From Lysobacter capsici (lineage in GTDB: Bacteria > Pseudomonadota > Gammaproteobacteria > Xanthomonadales > Xanthomonadaceae): a stretch of 64,000 nt of DNA. The stretch lies in contig NZ_CP076103.1 of NCBI RefSeq assembly GCF_018732085.1, positions 3,720,001-3,784,000 of the forward strand, read 5' to 3'. The translations under genes were made by a program, and so were the position numbers. Below, one piece after another: positions 10,532 through 18,792 of this stretch (position 1 is the first letter of the stretch; every line of letters starts with the position of its first letter). Under the pieces are notes generated by a model, which searched no databases, was not told the DNA's origin, and saw nothing but the letters and a program-made list of their open reading frames with translations.

Positions 10532-11170
10532 ATGAACAGCGCCCTGCCCTATGACCCGCAACGCCTGTCGCACTGCGCCGGGGAAATCATCGTCAACGTG
10601 CGCGAACTCGCGCAACGCGGCTGGACCCCGGCCACGAGCAGCAATTTCTCGACCCGCATCGACGCCGGCCACGTCGCGATCACCGTGTCCGGCCGCGACA
10701 AGGGCCGCCTGACCGAAGCCGACATCATGGTCGTCGACCTCGACGGCACGCCGGTCGCGACGAGCCACCGGCCCTCGGCCGAGACCCTGTTGCACACCCA
10801 GCTGTACAAGCGCTACCCGCAGATCGGCTGCGTCCTGCACACCCATTCGCAGACCCAGACCGTCGCCTCGCGCCTGTACGCCGGCCAGGGCCACGTGCAT
10901 CTGGAAGGCTACGAGCTGTTGAAAGCCTTCAGCGGCAACACCACCCACGAAATGGCGCTGGAGTTGCCGGTCTACCCCAACACCCAGGACATGCCGACCC
11001 TGGCCGCCCAGGTCGACGCGACCCTCGACCAGCAGCCGATGTGGGGCTATCTGATCGACGGTCACGGCTTATACGCCTGGGGCCGCGACATGGCCGAAGC
11101 GCGACGCCATCTGGAGGCGTTCGAATTCCTGCTCGGATGCGAACTCGAACTCCGGAGACTGCAGCGATGA
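10532..11170 (+). CDS. mtnB: Methylthioribulose-1-phosphate dehydratase
   Basis: A 212-residue class II aldolase-fold enzyme that dehydrates 5-methylthioribulose-1-phosphate in the methionine salvage pathway. Family features are visible: the TPATSSNFSTR phosphate-binding segment near residues 30-40, the Zn-ligand pair in VLHTHSQTQT (residues about 95-104), and a later catalytic HG motif in LIDGHGLYAWG. Length is as usual for MtnB. The stop overlaps the ATG of mtnD (ATGA at 11167), so the two are translationally coupled. mtnC follows further on, giving three of the pathway steps together. Confidence 0.95.
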   Translation: MNSALPYDPQRLSHCAGEIIVNVRELAQRGWTPATSSNFSTRIDAGHVAITVSGRDKGRLTEADIMVVDLDGTPVATSHRPSAETLLHTQLYKRYPQIGCVLHTHSQTQTVASRLYAGQGHVHLEGYELLKAFSGNTTHEMALELPVYPNTQDMPTLAAQVDATLDQQPMWGYLIDGHGLYAWGRDMAEARRHLEAFEFLLGCELELRRLQR

Positions 11171-11724
11171 GCCGCCTGCGCATTTTCGCCGAAGACCAGA
11201 CCGACACGCCCCGGCTGAGCACCACCGACCAGGCGCAGATCGCGCGCGAGCTGGCCAGGATCGGCGTGGGCTTCGAACAGTGGCAGGCCGCGCAGCCGGT
11301 CAAGCCCGGCGACAGTCCCGAAACGATCATGGCCGCCTACCGCGCCGACATCGACCGGCTGATCGCCGAGCGCGGCTTCAAGACCGTCGACGTGGTCAGC
11401 ATCGCCCCGGACAACCCGCAGCGCGACACCATGCGCGGCAAGTTCCTCGACGAGCACTACCACAAGGAAGACGAAGTGCGGTTCTTCGTCGCCGGCTCGG
11501 GCCTGTTCACCCTGCACGTCGAGCCGAACGTGTACGAGATCAAATGCGAGCAAGGCGACCTGATCTCGGTGCCCGACAGCACCCTGCACTGGTTCGACAT
11601 GGGCCCGGAACCGAGCTTCGTGGCGATCCGTTTCTTCACCGAGCCCGACGGCTGGGTCGGCCATTTCACCGGCACCGACATCGCCCAGCAGTTTCCGCGC
11701 TACGAGAAAGGCCAGGCGGGCTGA
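11167..11724 (+). CDS. mtnD: Acireductone dioxygenase
   Basis: A 185-residue cupin dioxygenase that cleaves the acireductone intermediate of methionine salvage with O2; the Fe form yields the methionine precursor. The ATG at 11167 overlaps the mtnB stop. Metal ligands are visible in the cupin motif HYHKEDEVRFFVAGSG (two His and a Glu) and the later His in STLHWFDMG. The sequence is collinear with bacterial MtnD over its whole length. It converges on a small opposing gene, and a GCCAGGCGG/CCGCCTGGC hairpin overlaps its stop (11711-11734) without a T tract. Confidence 0.95.
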   Translation: MSRLRIFAEDQTDTPRLSTTDQAQIARELARIGVGFEQWQAAQPVKPGDSPETIMAAYRADIDRLIAERGFKTVDVVSIAPDNPQRDTMRGKFLDEHYHKEDEVRFFVAGSGLFTLHVEPNVYEIKCEQGDLISVPDSTLHWFDMGPEPSFVAIRFFTEPDGWVGHFTGTDIAQQFPRYEKGQAG

Positions 11725-11757
11725 GCCGCCTGGCTCGCGCCGAATACCGGTTCGGGC

Positions 11758-12030
11758 TCAGCCGCCCAGGCGCTTGAGCTCGATCACGTCGGCTAGCACC
11801 AGCGGGTCGTAGCGGCGCAGCTTCGTCACGTCGTCGAGTTGCCAGGCGGCCACGTCCCGGTTCATGCGAAGGTGCAGCTTCAGCTCGGGGCTGATGTCGT
11901 CGGGCGAGATCTTGATCAGGACCTTGCCCGGCGCGATGCCGAACTTGCCGATCAGCTCGACCGCGTCGTTTTCGTTGATGGAGCGGTTTTCCGGGGTGTC
12001 GGCGATGAAAACGAGCGCTTCGAGGGTCAT
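11758..12030 (-). CDS. Hypothetical protein, 90 residues
   Basis: A small soluble protein, here taken to begin MTLEALVFIADTPENRS, lying opposite to and between mtnD and mtnC. It has a mixed alpha/beta pattern and no motif I recognise. The frame stays open upstream into mtnC antisense, but the ATG at 12030 is the first start outside that gene. It is convergent with mtnD and divergent from mtnC. The amino-acid make-up looks like a genuine protein rather than a shadow; function unknown. Confidence 0.6.
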   Translation of the reverse strand: MTLEALVFIADTPENRSINENDAVELIGKFGIAPGKVLIKISPDDISPELKLHLRMNRDVAAWQLDDVTKLRRYDPLVLADVIELKRLGG

Positions 12031-12189
12031 GCGAATGGTCCGATCGGACCGGAATGGCCCGCTGCAGGACAAGAACGCCACCGGCGCCGCGATGTGAAGC
12101 CTGCCCGCCATCATCCACCGCGCTTTTTTGCCTGAGCGCCGCCGCAGAGGCGACAATCGGCATCCCGCCTCGACTCGTCCCCCGACCCC

Positions 12190-12885
12190 ATGCCCATCCG
12201 CGCCATCCTCACCGACATCGAAGGCACCACCAGCTCGATCTCCTTCGTCAAGGACGTGCTGTTCCCGTACGCGCGCCGCGCCCTGCCCGGTTTCGTCGCC
12301 GCGCGCGGACGCGAGCCGGCGGTGCGCAAGTGGCTGGACACGGTCGCGCTGGAGAACGGCGGCGCCTGCCAGGACTCGGTCATCGTCGAGGTGCTGCAGG
12401 GCTGGATCGATGAAGACCGCAAGCACACCGCGCTCAAGGCGCTGCAGGGCATGATCTGGGCCGACGGCTACAAGAGCGCGGATTTCACCTCGCACATGTA
12501 CCCCGACGCGGCGCCCGCGCTGCGCCAGTGGAAGGACGCGGGTTTGCGCCTGTACGTGTATTCCTCCGGCAGCGTGCCCGCGCAGCGACTGCTGTTCGGC
12601 CACAGCGACGCCGGCGATCTGACCGAGCTGTTCTCCGGCTGGTTCGATACCGAGGTCGGCGGCAAGCGCGAGGCGGCGAGCTATGCGCGCATCGTCGAAG
12701 CGATCGGCCTGCCGGCCGATGAGATCGTGTTCCTGTCGGACGTGGTCGAGGAGCTCGATGCCGCGCGCGACGCCGGTGTCGGCACGGTGCTGGTGGATCG
12801 TCTCGACGATTATCCGCAGCCGCGCGAGGGCGAGGCCACGCATGGGCATGTGCGGGTTACGGGGTTCGATCAGGTTACGGTTTGA
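12190..12885 (+). CDS. mtnC: Enolase-phosphatase E1 (2,3-diketo-5-methylthio-1-phosphopentane enolase/phosphatase)
   Basis: A 231-residue HAD-superfamily enzyme that enolises and dephosphorylates 2,3-diketo-5-methylthiopentyl-1-phosphate, producing the substrate of mtnD. HAD motif I appears as LTDIEGTTSSISF (Asp9, Glu11), motif II as VYSSGS (near residue 122), motif III Lys in VGGKREAASY, and motif IV in VFLSDVVEELDAARDAG. The length is normal. With mtnB and mtnD just upstream it makes up the second half of methionine salvage; mtnA and the nucleosidase are not in view. Confidence 0.95.
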   Translation: MPIRAILTDIEGTTSSISFVKDVLFPYARRALPGFVAARGREPAVRKWLDTVALENGGACQDSVIVEVLQGWIDEDRKHTALKALQGMIWADGYKSADFTSHMYPDAAPALRQWKDAGLRLYVYSSGSVPAQRLLFGHSDAGDLTELFSGWFDTEVGGKREAASYARIVEAIGLPADEIVFLSDVVEELDAARDAGVGTVLVDRLDDYPQPREGEATHGHVRVTGFDQVTV

Positions 12886-13060
12886 GGTCGCGTGATTTGA
12901 GCCAGATCGCGTGGTTTGAGTCGCGAGGCTTGAGCTGCGCGGTTCGAGTCACGCGGTTTGGTTGGCGCGGTTCGATCGATGACGATCCGGACCTTGTGGT
13001 TCGAGCGTTTACGACCGATGCGAATCGCCTGATCGACACGGCCGCCGGCATTTGAGATTT

Positions 13061-13126
13061 CGCGGTCGCGGCTCGCGCCGCTCCTACATGGGCTACCTGT
13101 AGGAGCGGCGCGAGCCGCGACCGCGC
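13061..13126. repeat. Inverted CTGTAGGAGCG repeat
   Basis: CGCGGTCGCGGCTCGCGCCG...CTCCTAC faces GTAGGAGCGGCGCGAGCCGCGACCGCG with a short GGGCTACCT-like spacer. It lies in the 310-base non-coding gap after mtnC; the rest of that gap holds nothing I can name. Confidence 0.75.
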
Positions 13127-13195
13127 ACTTTCAGCTACTGCGAACCATTACACAGGCAAATCGACCCACACGCATCGCGCGAGCGACACCCAAGG

Positions 13196-13405
13196 CTACA
13201 ACCGACTCAAATTCCGCACCCGCACCTCGTCACGCTCCACCCCGTGCTCGTTCGCGGCGCGCTGGCGGATCAGGTTCAACAGTTCGGCCGGATCGAACGC
13301 GCCGGCCTGAGCCGGCGCGTAGTCGAGCGTGGTCTGTCCCCACACGATGAATCGGCCGCCGACCAGGATTTCGTAGTCGGCAAAATAAAAGTAATGCGCG
13401 CTCAT
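13196..13405 (-). CDS. Small protein of unknown function, 69 residues
   Basis: A 69-residue protein starting MSAHYFYFADYEILVGG. It is compact and mixed alpha/beta, with aromatic residues at the N-terminus and a basic C-terminal strand. It begins 14 bases after the stop of the AroQ-like gene on the same strand, so the two are probably co-expressed. I recognise no family. Confidence 0.6.
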   Translation of the reverse strand: MSAHYFYFADYEILVGGRFIVWGQTTLDYAPAQAGAFDPAELLNLIRQRAANEHGVERDEVRVRNLSRL

Positions 13406-13419
13406 GCTGCGGCCGCGGC

Positions 13420-13896
13420 TCAGGTGCCGACGTGGACGTCGTTGCCGCTGTCGGCGCAGCCCAGGTGTTCCAGCGCGATCGCCAGGGCCAGGGTGTAGCT
13501 TTGCGCGCAATACCCATGCACGCGGCGCAGGCGCTGGCCGCAGTGCGGCGCGATCGACGGTTCCGGCGCGCTCATGTCGTCGTCGTGGACCTCGATGTAC
13601 GGCACCGGCAACTGCGCCAGGGCGCCGCGCAGGTTGTCGCTTACCGGCAGGCAATCGCCCGGATCGAGCAACAGCAGTTCGGTGTTGGCCGCGCGCATGC
13701 CGCGCAGGCATTCGACCAGTTCGTTTTCGTTGCGGCAGCTGCGCATGCAGATCGCCTTGCCGGCGCTGGCGGCGCGCTCGACCAGCGCGGCGCGCACTTC
13801 GCCGGACAGCGGGGGCACCATCGAATCGACAGCGGCATCGGTACCGGCTTGGACATTGGGGCCGCGCACAATCAGGATCGACACGTCGGGACTCAC
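13420..13896 (-). CDS. Type II dehydroquinase (AroQ)-like protein lacking catalytic residues
   Basis: A 158-residue protein with the AroQ fold signature from end to end: ILIVRGPNV at the N-terminus (NGPN in true AroQ), ENELVECL for the helix after the QSNHEG site, LLDPGDC in place of INPGAYTH, PYIEVHDDD in place of PFIEVHISN, and HGYCAQSYTLAL near the C-terminus. The loop Arg and Tyr, the Asn and His of the NPGxxxH segment, and the two Arg after the EVH motif are all missing; only EVH is kept. It is therefore unlikely to dehydrate 3-dehydroquinate. GTG start at 13896. It is followed 14 bases on by a 69-residue gene. Confidence 0.75.
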   Translation of the reverse strand: MSPDVSILIVRGPNVQAGTDAAVDSMVPPLSGEVRAALVERAASAGKAICMRSCRNENELVECLRGMRAANTELLLLDPGDCLPVSDNLRGALAQLPVPYIEVHDDDMSAPEPSIAPHCGQRLRRVHGYCAQSYTLALAIALEHLGCADSGNDVHVGT

Positions 13897-14043
13897 TGCG
13901 CACTCGGAGCGGTGCGCCTGGAAGCCACTGTAGGAATCGGGGGCGTAAAGGCGCTATTCGCGCGGCAGCGGGCGGCGTAAAGCCTGCGTCAATTCCTGGC
14001 GGCGGGAGTCCGTATGGTCGTGGCCAAGAGTCGCGATCGGCCG

Positions 14044-14316
14044 CCCTCACCCGCGCCTTCGGCGCGACCTCTCCCGCGAGCGGGAGAGGTGTTTGGATTG
14101 GCTTTGTCATCCAGGCCTGTGCGGGAGGAGCTTCAGCCCCGATGCTTTTCTCTCAGCCCGCCGCGCAAGCACGCGCATGAACACCCAAGCTCAATCGCAA
14201 TCCGAGGCGAAAGCGTCGGGGCTGAAGCCCCTCCCGCAACAAACCTCGATGCTCGGGAACATTCGAACACCTCTCCCGCTCGCGGGAGAGGTCGCGCCGA
14301 AGGCGCGGGTGAGGGC
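14044..14316. repeat. Nested inverted repeats (CCCTCACCCGCGCC and GGGAGGAGCTTCAGCCCC families)
   Basis: The outer arms are CCCTCACCCGCGCCTTCGGCGCGACCTCTCCCG... at 14044-14090 and the reverse complement at 14264-14316. An inner pair (14119-14150 and 14215-14240) belongs to the GGGAGGGGCTTCAGCCCC family seen at 2195 and 27501. The whole 476-base gap from 13897 to 14372 is otherwise without a gene. Confidence 0.75.
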
Positions 14317-14372
14317 CACCGGATCGCGCGGTGGTTCCGGAACAAGCGCGAAGCTATCGCTCTACCAGCCGA

Positions 14373-15059
14373 TCAACCGTGAATCTTTTCCCCGCGCGCC
14401 AGCATCGCCACCACCTTCTCGATCCGGCTCGCACGCGTCTTGGCCGTTTTCGCGGTCATTACCCGCCACAGCACGGCGTAGCGGTTGGTGCGGTCGATCT
14501 GTTCGAAGAACGCGCGCGCCTTGGGCTGCGCGGTCAAAGCCGCGGCGAGGTCGTCGGGTACTTCGGCGGTCGAAGCCGGGTCGTAAGCTGCGTCCCAGCG
14601 GCCGTCGGCCTTAGCCGTGGCGACTTCGCGCAGGCCGCCTTCGTGCATGCGGCCTTCGGCGGTCAGGCGTTCGACCTTGCCGATGTTGATCTTCGACCAC
14701 AACCCCTTCTTCCGGCGCGGGGTGTAGCGCTGCAGGAAAAAGCAGTCGTCGAAACCCCGGCGCTGGCCGTCGATCCAGCCCATGCACAAGGCCACCTCGA
14801 TCGCCTGATCGTTGCTCATGCTCGCGACGGCCTGGCCTTTCTTGGCGATCTTCGCCCACACGCCCTTGGCCTCGGGATGCGCGAGTATCCAGTGTTCGAA
14901 CGCGGCGGCGTCTTCGAACACGATCACCGGCAGCTCGTCCGCGGCCGCACTCACCGCAGTCTCCTTACTCTTGGACGCCGCACTCGCGCGGCTCTTGTGC
15001 GTTGCGCCTGGGTTGCCGTCGGGTGCCGCACTCACCGCCCGCTTGCGCGCCGCGCTCAC
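14373..15059 (-). CDS. YdeI/OmpD-associated family protein
   Basis: A 228-residue cytoplasmic protein. The GTG at 15059 is chosen because it overlaps the stop of the upstream phosphoesterase gene in a GTGA pair. After a low-complexity Ala/Ser/Lys linker of about 40 residues comes the conserved family core: AFEHWILAHPEAKGVWAKI, the EVALCMGWIDGQRRG motif, FLQRYTPRRKKGLWSKIN, and a C-terminal helical region ending RIEKVVAMLARGEKIHG. Members of the family have been linked to stress or antimicrobial-peptide responses, but the biochemical role is not established. Its coupling to an exported phosphoesterase is notable. Confidence 0.85.
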   Translation of the reverse strand: MSAARKRAVSAAPDGNPGATHKSRASAASKSKETAVSAAADELPVIVFEDAAAFEHWILAHPEAKGVWAKIAKKGQAVASMSNDQAIEVALCMGWIDGQRRGFDDCFFLQRYTPRRKKGLWSKINIGKVERLTAEGRMHEGGLREVATAKADGRWDAAYDPASTAEVPDDLAAALTAQPKARAFFEQIDRTNRYAVLWRVMTAKTAKTRASRIEKVVAMLARGEKIHG

Positions 15060-16705
15060 GGCGCGGCCTCCAGCAGACGGTACGACGTGCGCAGGCGCTG
15101 CTCGCCCTGCCAGCGATCGAACACCCGCACCTCGATCGCATGCTCGCCGGCGGCGGCATCGGTCGGCAGCGGTGCGTTCCACAGATGCGGGGTCGGCGTG
15201 GCGATCGCGGCGCGATCGTAGCCGCGCAGCCGCTCAGCTTCATCGTCGCGCGCGTTCTCGGCCAGCAGCGCCGGGTCGGGCTGTTCGACGCGCTTCATCG
15301 GTTTCCACTCGCCGTCGTCGAGACGGTACTCGACCCGGCTGCCGTCCTCGCCCATGTAGACGTTGGCGTAGATGCCGCGGATCGGATACGAACCGCGGCG
15401 CAAGGTCTTCGGCGCGTACAGGCGCAGGTACTGGTTGGCGATCGCGTTGGACGCCAGCGCCTTGCCCGCGCCCGGCGCCGGATGCCAGCTCAATGCGTAC
15501 TCGGCATTCGCCCGCACCAACAGGCGCGCGTAGCCGTTCGGCGTGCCGTCGCTCATGGTGCTGTCGGGCAGGCCCTGCGCGTCCTTGACCCCGGACCAGA
15601 ACGCGCCGCAGGCCGCGCCGACGTTGTACTCATGCAGCGGCGTAGCGCCGTGCCAGCCGACGGCGGCGTCGTGATAGACGTGGCGCTGCGCATGGCTGTG
15701 GCCGCTGAGCACCAGCACGTGCGGGAATTCGCGCAGCAGCGCGAACAGACGATCGCGATCGGCGTGGCGGAAGGTTTCGCGCCCCGGCGCGGCATCGAAC
15801 AGCGGGATGTGCATCGCCAGCACCAGCAGCCGCCGCTTGTCGGCGCCGGCCAGGTAGCGCTCGAGAAATGCGAACTGATCGGCGCGCAGACCGCCGATGT
15901 AATCGGGCTTGCTGCCGGGCTGGTAGACCACATCGTCGAACACCACGAAATTCGCCTGCGGCTCTTCCCAGGCGAAGGTGTCGGGGCCGTAGACGTGGCG
16001 GAAGCTCAGCAGCGAGTCCTGGTCGACCGTGGCGTCGAAATCCAGGTCGTGATTGCCCGGCGCGTGCAGCCACGGCACGCCCAGGCGCGCGGTCACTTCG
16101 TTGAGCTTCGGATACAGCGACAGATCGTCATGGGTGATGTCGCCCAGGCTCAGGCCGAGGTCGGCGATGTGTTTGCCGCGGCTTGCCGCGCGCAGGGGAT
16201 CGACGATGTCGCGGCGGTAGTATTCGACATCCACCGCGCTCTTGGTCTGCGGATCGGCGAATACCAGCACGTCGAGGTCGGCATTACGGGGTTTGCGCTC
16301 GATCGCCAGCGGGTAGTCGCGACAGGCCTGCGAACCTTCGGGCATCCCGCCGTATTTCAGCTTCGCGGTATCGCGCGCTAGGCCCTCGGCGGTGCGCACG
16401 TTGAGCCAGTAATCCGGCAGGCCGCTGTCGGTCCGCGACGGCGTCGTGTACCCGGCCGGCTTGATCAGGAACTGGCTGGATTTGTCGGCCGCGGGCAGTT
16501 GGTAGCGGCCCTGCGCGTCGGTCGTGACGATGCGTTCGCCGTCGGACACGCGCTGGTTCGCCAGGCCCGGCTCGCCGGCATCGTAGCGGCCGTTGCCGTT
16601 GCGGTCCTCGAACACCCTGCCCTCGCACGGCGGCGCGGCGGCCTGGGCCGCGACGGCCGGGGCGATCAGGGTCAGCAGCAAGGCGGCGGATGCGAATGGG
16701 CGCAT
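15056..16705 (-). CDS. Exported calcineurin-like metallophosphoesterase
   Basis: A 549-residue protein with a cleavable signal peptide (residues 1-20). An N-terminal SdrD_B/Cna-like domain follows (GRVFEDRNGNGRYDAGEPG, residues about 29-47, with Asp/Asn Ca-binding pattern), then the metallophosphatase domain: FADPQ near residue 150, LGDITHDDLSLY, a GNHD box (HAPGNHDLDF), and the late GHSHAQRH motif. The usual D-x-H of the first motif reads D-P-Q here. A C-terminal beta-sandwich, typical of the calcineurin-like C-terminal family, completes it. Likely a periplasmic or surface phosphoesterase; substrate unknown. The stop overlaps the next gene. Confidence 0.9.
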   Translation of the reverse strand: MRPFASAALLLTLIAPAVAAQAAAPPCEGRVFEDRNGNGRYDAGEPGLANQRVSDGERIVTTDAQGRYQLPAADKSSQFLIKPAGYTTPSRTDSGLPDYWLNVRTAEGLARDTAKLKYGGMPEGSQACRDYPLAIERKPRNADLDVLVFADPQTKSAVDVEYYRRDIVDPLRAASRGKHIADLGLSLGDITHDDLSLYPKLNEVTARLGVPWLHAPGNHDLDFDATVDQDSLLSFRHVYGPDTFAWEEPQANFVVFDDVVYQPGSKPDYIGGLRADQFAFLERYLAGADKRRLLVLAMHIPLFDAAPGRETFRHADRDRLFALLREFPHVLVLSGHSHAQRHVYHDAAVGWHGATPLHEYNVGAACGAFWSGVKDAQGLPDSTMSDGTPNGYARLLVRANAEYALSWHPAPGAGKALASNAIANQYLRLYAPKTLRRGSYPIRGIYANVYMGEDGSRVEYRLDDGEWKPMKRVEQPDPALLAENARDDEAERLRGYDRAAIATPTPHLWNAPLPTDAAAGEHAIEVRVFDRWQGEQRLRTSYRLLEAAP

Positions 16706-16848
16706 GTGGGGCTCCGTGGGTCGGGGGCCATTATGCGGTGGCTGTGCATATCGCGTGTGGCAGAGGTGGCGCTTGGTGGGCCTGGCGATGGTGGTCGCGG
16801 GCGGTGGTGGGCTAGGGCGTGGATGGGGTTGCGTCGTGGCTGTGGTTT

Positions 16849-17192
16849 CGCGGTCGCGGCTTGCGCCGCTCCTACAGGGGGCGACCCATTGCCATCGCGA
16901 TCTGGCGTTTCAGACTGTAGGAGCGACGCGAGTCGCGACCGCGCCATGACGGTTACGGCGAAACCTTGTTCCGCGCGGATGGGAGTTGCGCTGTAGTCGT
17001 GGTTTCGCGGTCGCGGCTTGCGCCGCTCCTACAGGGGGCGACCTACCCGTCGTTGCGATCTGGCACTTCCGACTGTAGGAGCGCCGCAAGTCGCGACCGC
17101 GCCGTGACAGCTACGGCGAAACCATGGCTCACCCGGAAGGGAGTTGCGTCGTGGCCGCGGTTTCGCGGTCGCGGCTCGCGCCGCTCCTACAG
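16849..17192. repeat. Cluster of CTGTAGGAGCG inverted repeats
   Basis: Three copies of GCGGTCGCGGCTTGCGCCGC...CCTACAG face two copies of CTGTAGGAGCG(A/C)CGC in this 529-base gap between the phosphoesterase start and hisIE. Spacer sequences between copies are also similar (GGGGGCGACC...), so the block looks like a degenerate tandem array of the element seen as an ordered array at 40136-40635. Confidence 0.78.
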
Positions 17193-17234
17193 TTTGCCCA
17201 TGGAGCTGGCGACGGCGTGGCGCCGACGCAGCGA

Positions 17235-18002
17235 TCAACCCGCCGGCTGCGATCCCCGATGCGGCTTGCCGTGACGTTCGCGCAACACCGCGACCGCATC
17301 GCCCAGCGACAGGCCGCGCGCGCGCAGCAGGACTTGCAGGTGGAACAGCAGGTCGGCGGCTTCGCCGCACAGGGCCGCATCGTCCTGGGCGACCGCGGCC
17401 AGCGCGGTTTCCACGCCTTCTTCGCCGACTTTCTGCGCGATCGAGCGCAGGCCCTTGTCGAACAGCGCCGTGGTGTAGCTGCCCTGCGGCCGCTCGCGTT
17501 CGCGCGTGGCGATGAGTGCGTCGAGTTCGCCCAGGAATGCCAGTGCATCATCGGATGCACCCGGCACTCCAGACACTCCAGACACGCCAGCCACCGCAGA
17601 GGCGTCAGACACGTCGGGCGCATTGGGAAAGCAGCTGTCGCGGCCGAGGTGACAGGTCGGGCCGTGCGGCTGCGCGCTCACCAGCAGGGTGTCGCGGTCG
17701 CAGTCGGTTTCGATCGATACCAGGTCCAAGAAATTCCCCGAGGTTTCGCCCTTGGTCCACAGCCGCTGCTTGCTGCGGCTGTAGAAGGTGACGTGGCCGC
17801 TGTCCAAAGTGGCCCGCAGCGCGGCGCGGTCCATGTAGCCGAGCATTAGCACGCGCAACGACGCCGCGTCCTGGACCACGGCCGGGATCAGCCCGTCCTG
17901 CTTGTCCCAGTCCAGGGCGTCGATCTGCTGCGGCGTCAACGACGCGCTCGCCGGGATCGCCGTCGCGACGGCCGGATCAGTGGAGTTCGCGGACGGTGAC
18001 AC
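17235..18002 (-). CDS. hisIE: Bifunctional phosphoribosyl-AMP cyclohydrolase / phosphoribosyl-ATP pyrophosphatase
   Basis: A 255-residue fusion catalysing steps 2 and 3 of histidine synthesis. The HisI domain is first (GLIPAVVQDA, LMLGYMDRAAL, FYSRSKQRLWTKGETSGN, then the Asp-rich DCDRDTLL and the CHLGRDSCF Zn site). The HisE domain follows (LDALIATRERERPQGSYTTALFDKG, KVGEEGVETALAA). The two are joined by a short repetitive linker reading SAVAGVSGVSGVPGASD. The GTG at 18002 lies inside the end of hisF (26-base overlap). As the last gene of the his operon it is in the usual place. Confidence 0.94.
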   Translation of the reverse strand: MSPSANSTDPAVATAIPASASLTPQQIDALDWDKQDGLIPAVVQDAASLRVLMLGYMDRAALRATLDSGHVTFYSRSKQRLWTKGETSGNFLDLVSIETDCDRDTLLVSAQPHGPTCHLGRDSCFPNAPDVSDASAVAGVSGVSGVPGASDDALAFLGELDALIATRERERPQGSYTTALFDKGLRSIAQKVGEEGVETALAAVAQDDAALCGEAADLLFHLQVLLRARGLSLGDAVAVLRERHGKPHRGSQPAG

Positions 18003-18792
18003 CGTGTTCTCGCAAGGCTGCCTTGAGGACCGGAATGCGGATGCTGCCGGAGTGGAACACGCTCGCCGCCAAGGCCGCGTCGACATCGGCCTCGCGGAAC
18101 ACCGCGCCGAAATGCTCGATCGCGCCGGCGCCGCCGGACGCCACCAGCGGCACCTCGCAGATCGCGCGCACCGCGCGCAGTTGCTCGATGTCGTAACCGC
18201 TGCGCACGCCGTCGCTGCCCATGCAGTTGAGCACGATTTCGCCCGCGCCGAGCCGTTGCGCCTCGATCACCCAATCCAGAGTGCGCTTGGCCAGGGCCTG
18301 CGTGCGCGAAGGATCGCCGGTGTACTGGCGCACGCGCCATTCGCCGTCGGGGTCGCGCAGGCTGTCGATGCCGACCACCACGCACTGCACGCCGAACTCG
18401 GCGGCGATTTCGCCGATCAGCTCGGGCCGTTCCAGCGCCGGGGTGTTGATCGAAATCTTGTCGGCGCCGGCGTTGAGCACGCCGCGCGCGTCGTCGACCG
18501 AGCGGATGCCGCCGGCCACGCAGAACGGAATGTCGATCGCGCGCGAGACCCGCTCGACCCAGCCGCGGTCGACGCTGCGGCCCTGCGGGCTGGCGGTGAT
18601 GTCGTAGAACACCAGTTCGTCGGCGCCGTCGTCGCGGTAGCGCAAGGCCAGCTCGACGATGTCGCCCATGTCGACGTGATCGCGAAAACGCACGCCCTTG
18701 ACCACCCGGCCGTCGCGCACGTCCAGGCAGGGCACGATCCGGCGGCTCAGGTACGAGCCGCCATGATCATCGGTGGTTGCGGCATTCAACAT
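17977..18792 (-). CDS. hisF: Imidazole glycerol phosphate synthase, cyclase subunit
   Basis: A 271-residue TIM-barrel subunit that pairs with HisH to form IGP and AICAR from PRFAR and glutamine-derived ammonia. Diagnostic parts are RRIVPCLDVRDGRVVKG at the N-terminus (catalytic Asp), ELVFYDITAS, PFCVAGGIRS, DKISINTPA, the VVGIDS strand, ILNCMGSDGVRSGYD (second catalytic Asp), and the phosphate-binding VASGGAGAIEHF. The start overlaps the end of hisA by seven bases. Length is typical with a slightly extended N-terminus (about 14 residues). Confidence 0.96.
   Translation of the reverse strand: MLNAATTDDHGGSYLSRRIVPCLDVRDGRVVKGVRFRDHVDMGDIVELALRYRDDGADELVFYDITASPQGRSVDRGWVERVSRAIDIPFCVAGGIRSVDDARGVLNAGADKISINTPALERPELIGEIAAEFGVQCVVVGIDSLRDPDGEWRVRQYTGDPSRTQALAKRTLDWVIEAQRLGAGEIVLNCMGSDGVRSGYDIEQLRAVRAICEVPLVASGGAGAIEHFGAVFREADVDAALAASVFHSGSIRIPVLKAALREHGVTVRELH

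Noticed and set aside
11711..11734. Hairpin overlapping the mtnD stop as a terminator
   Set aside because: The stem is good, but no T run follows on either strand, so it is mentioned only in the mtnD entry.
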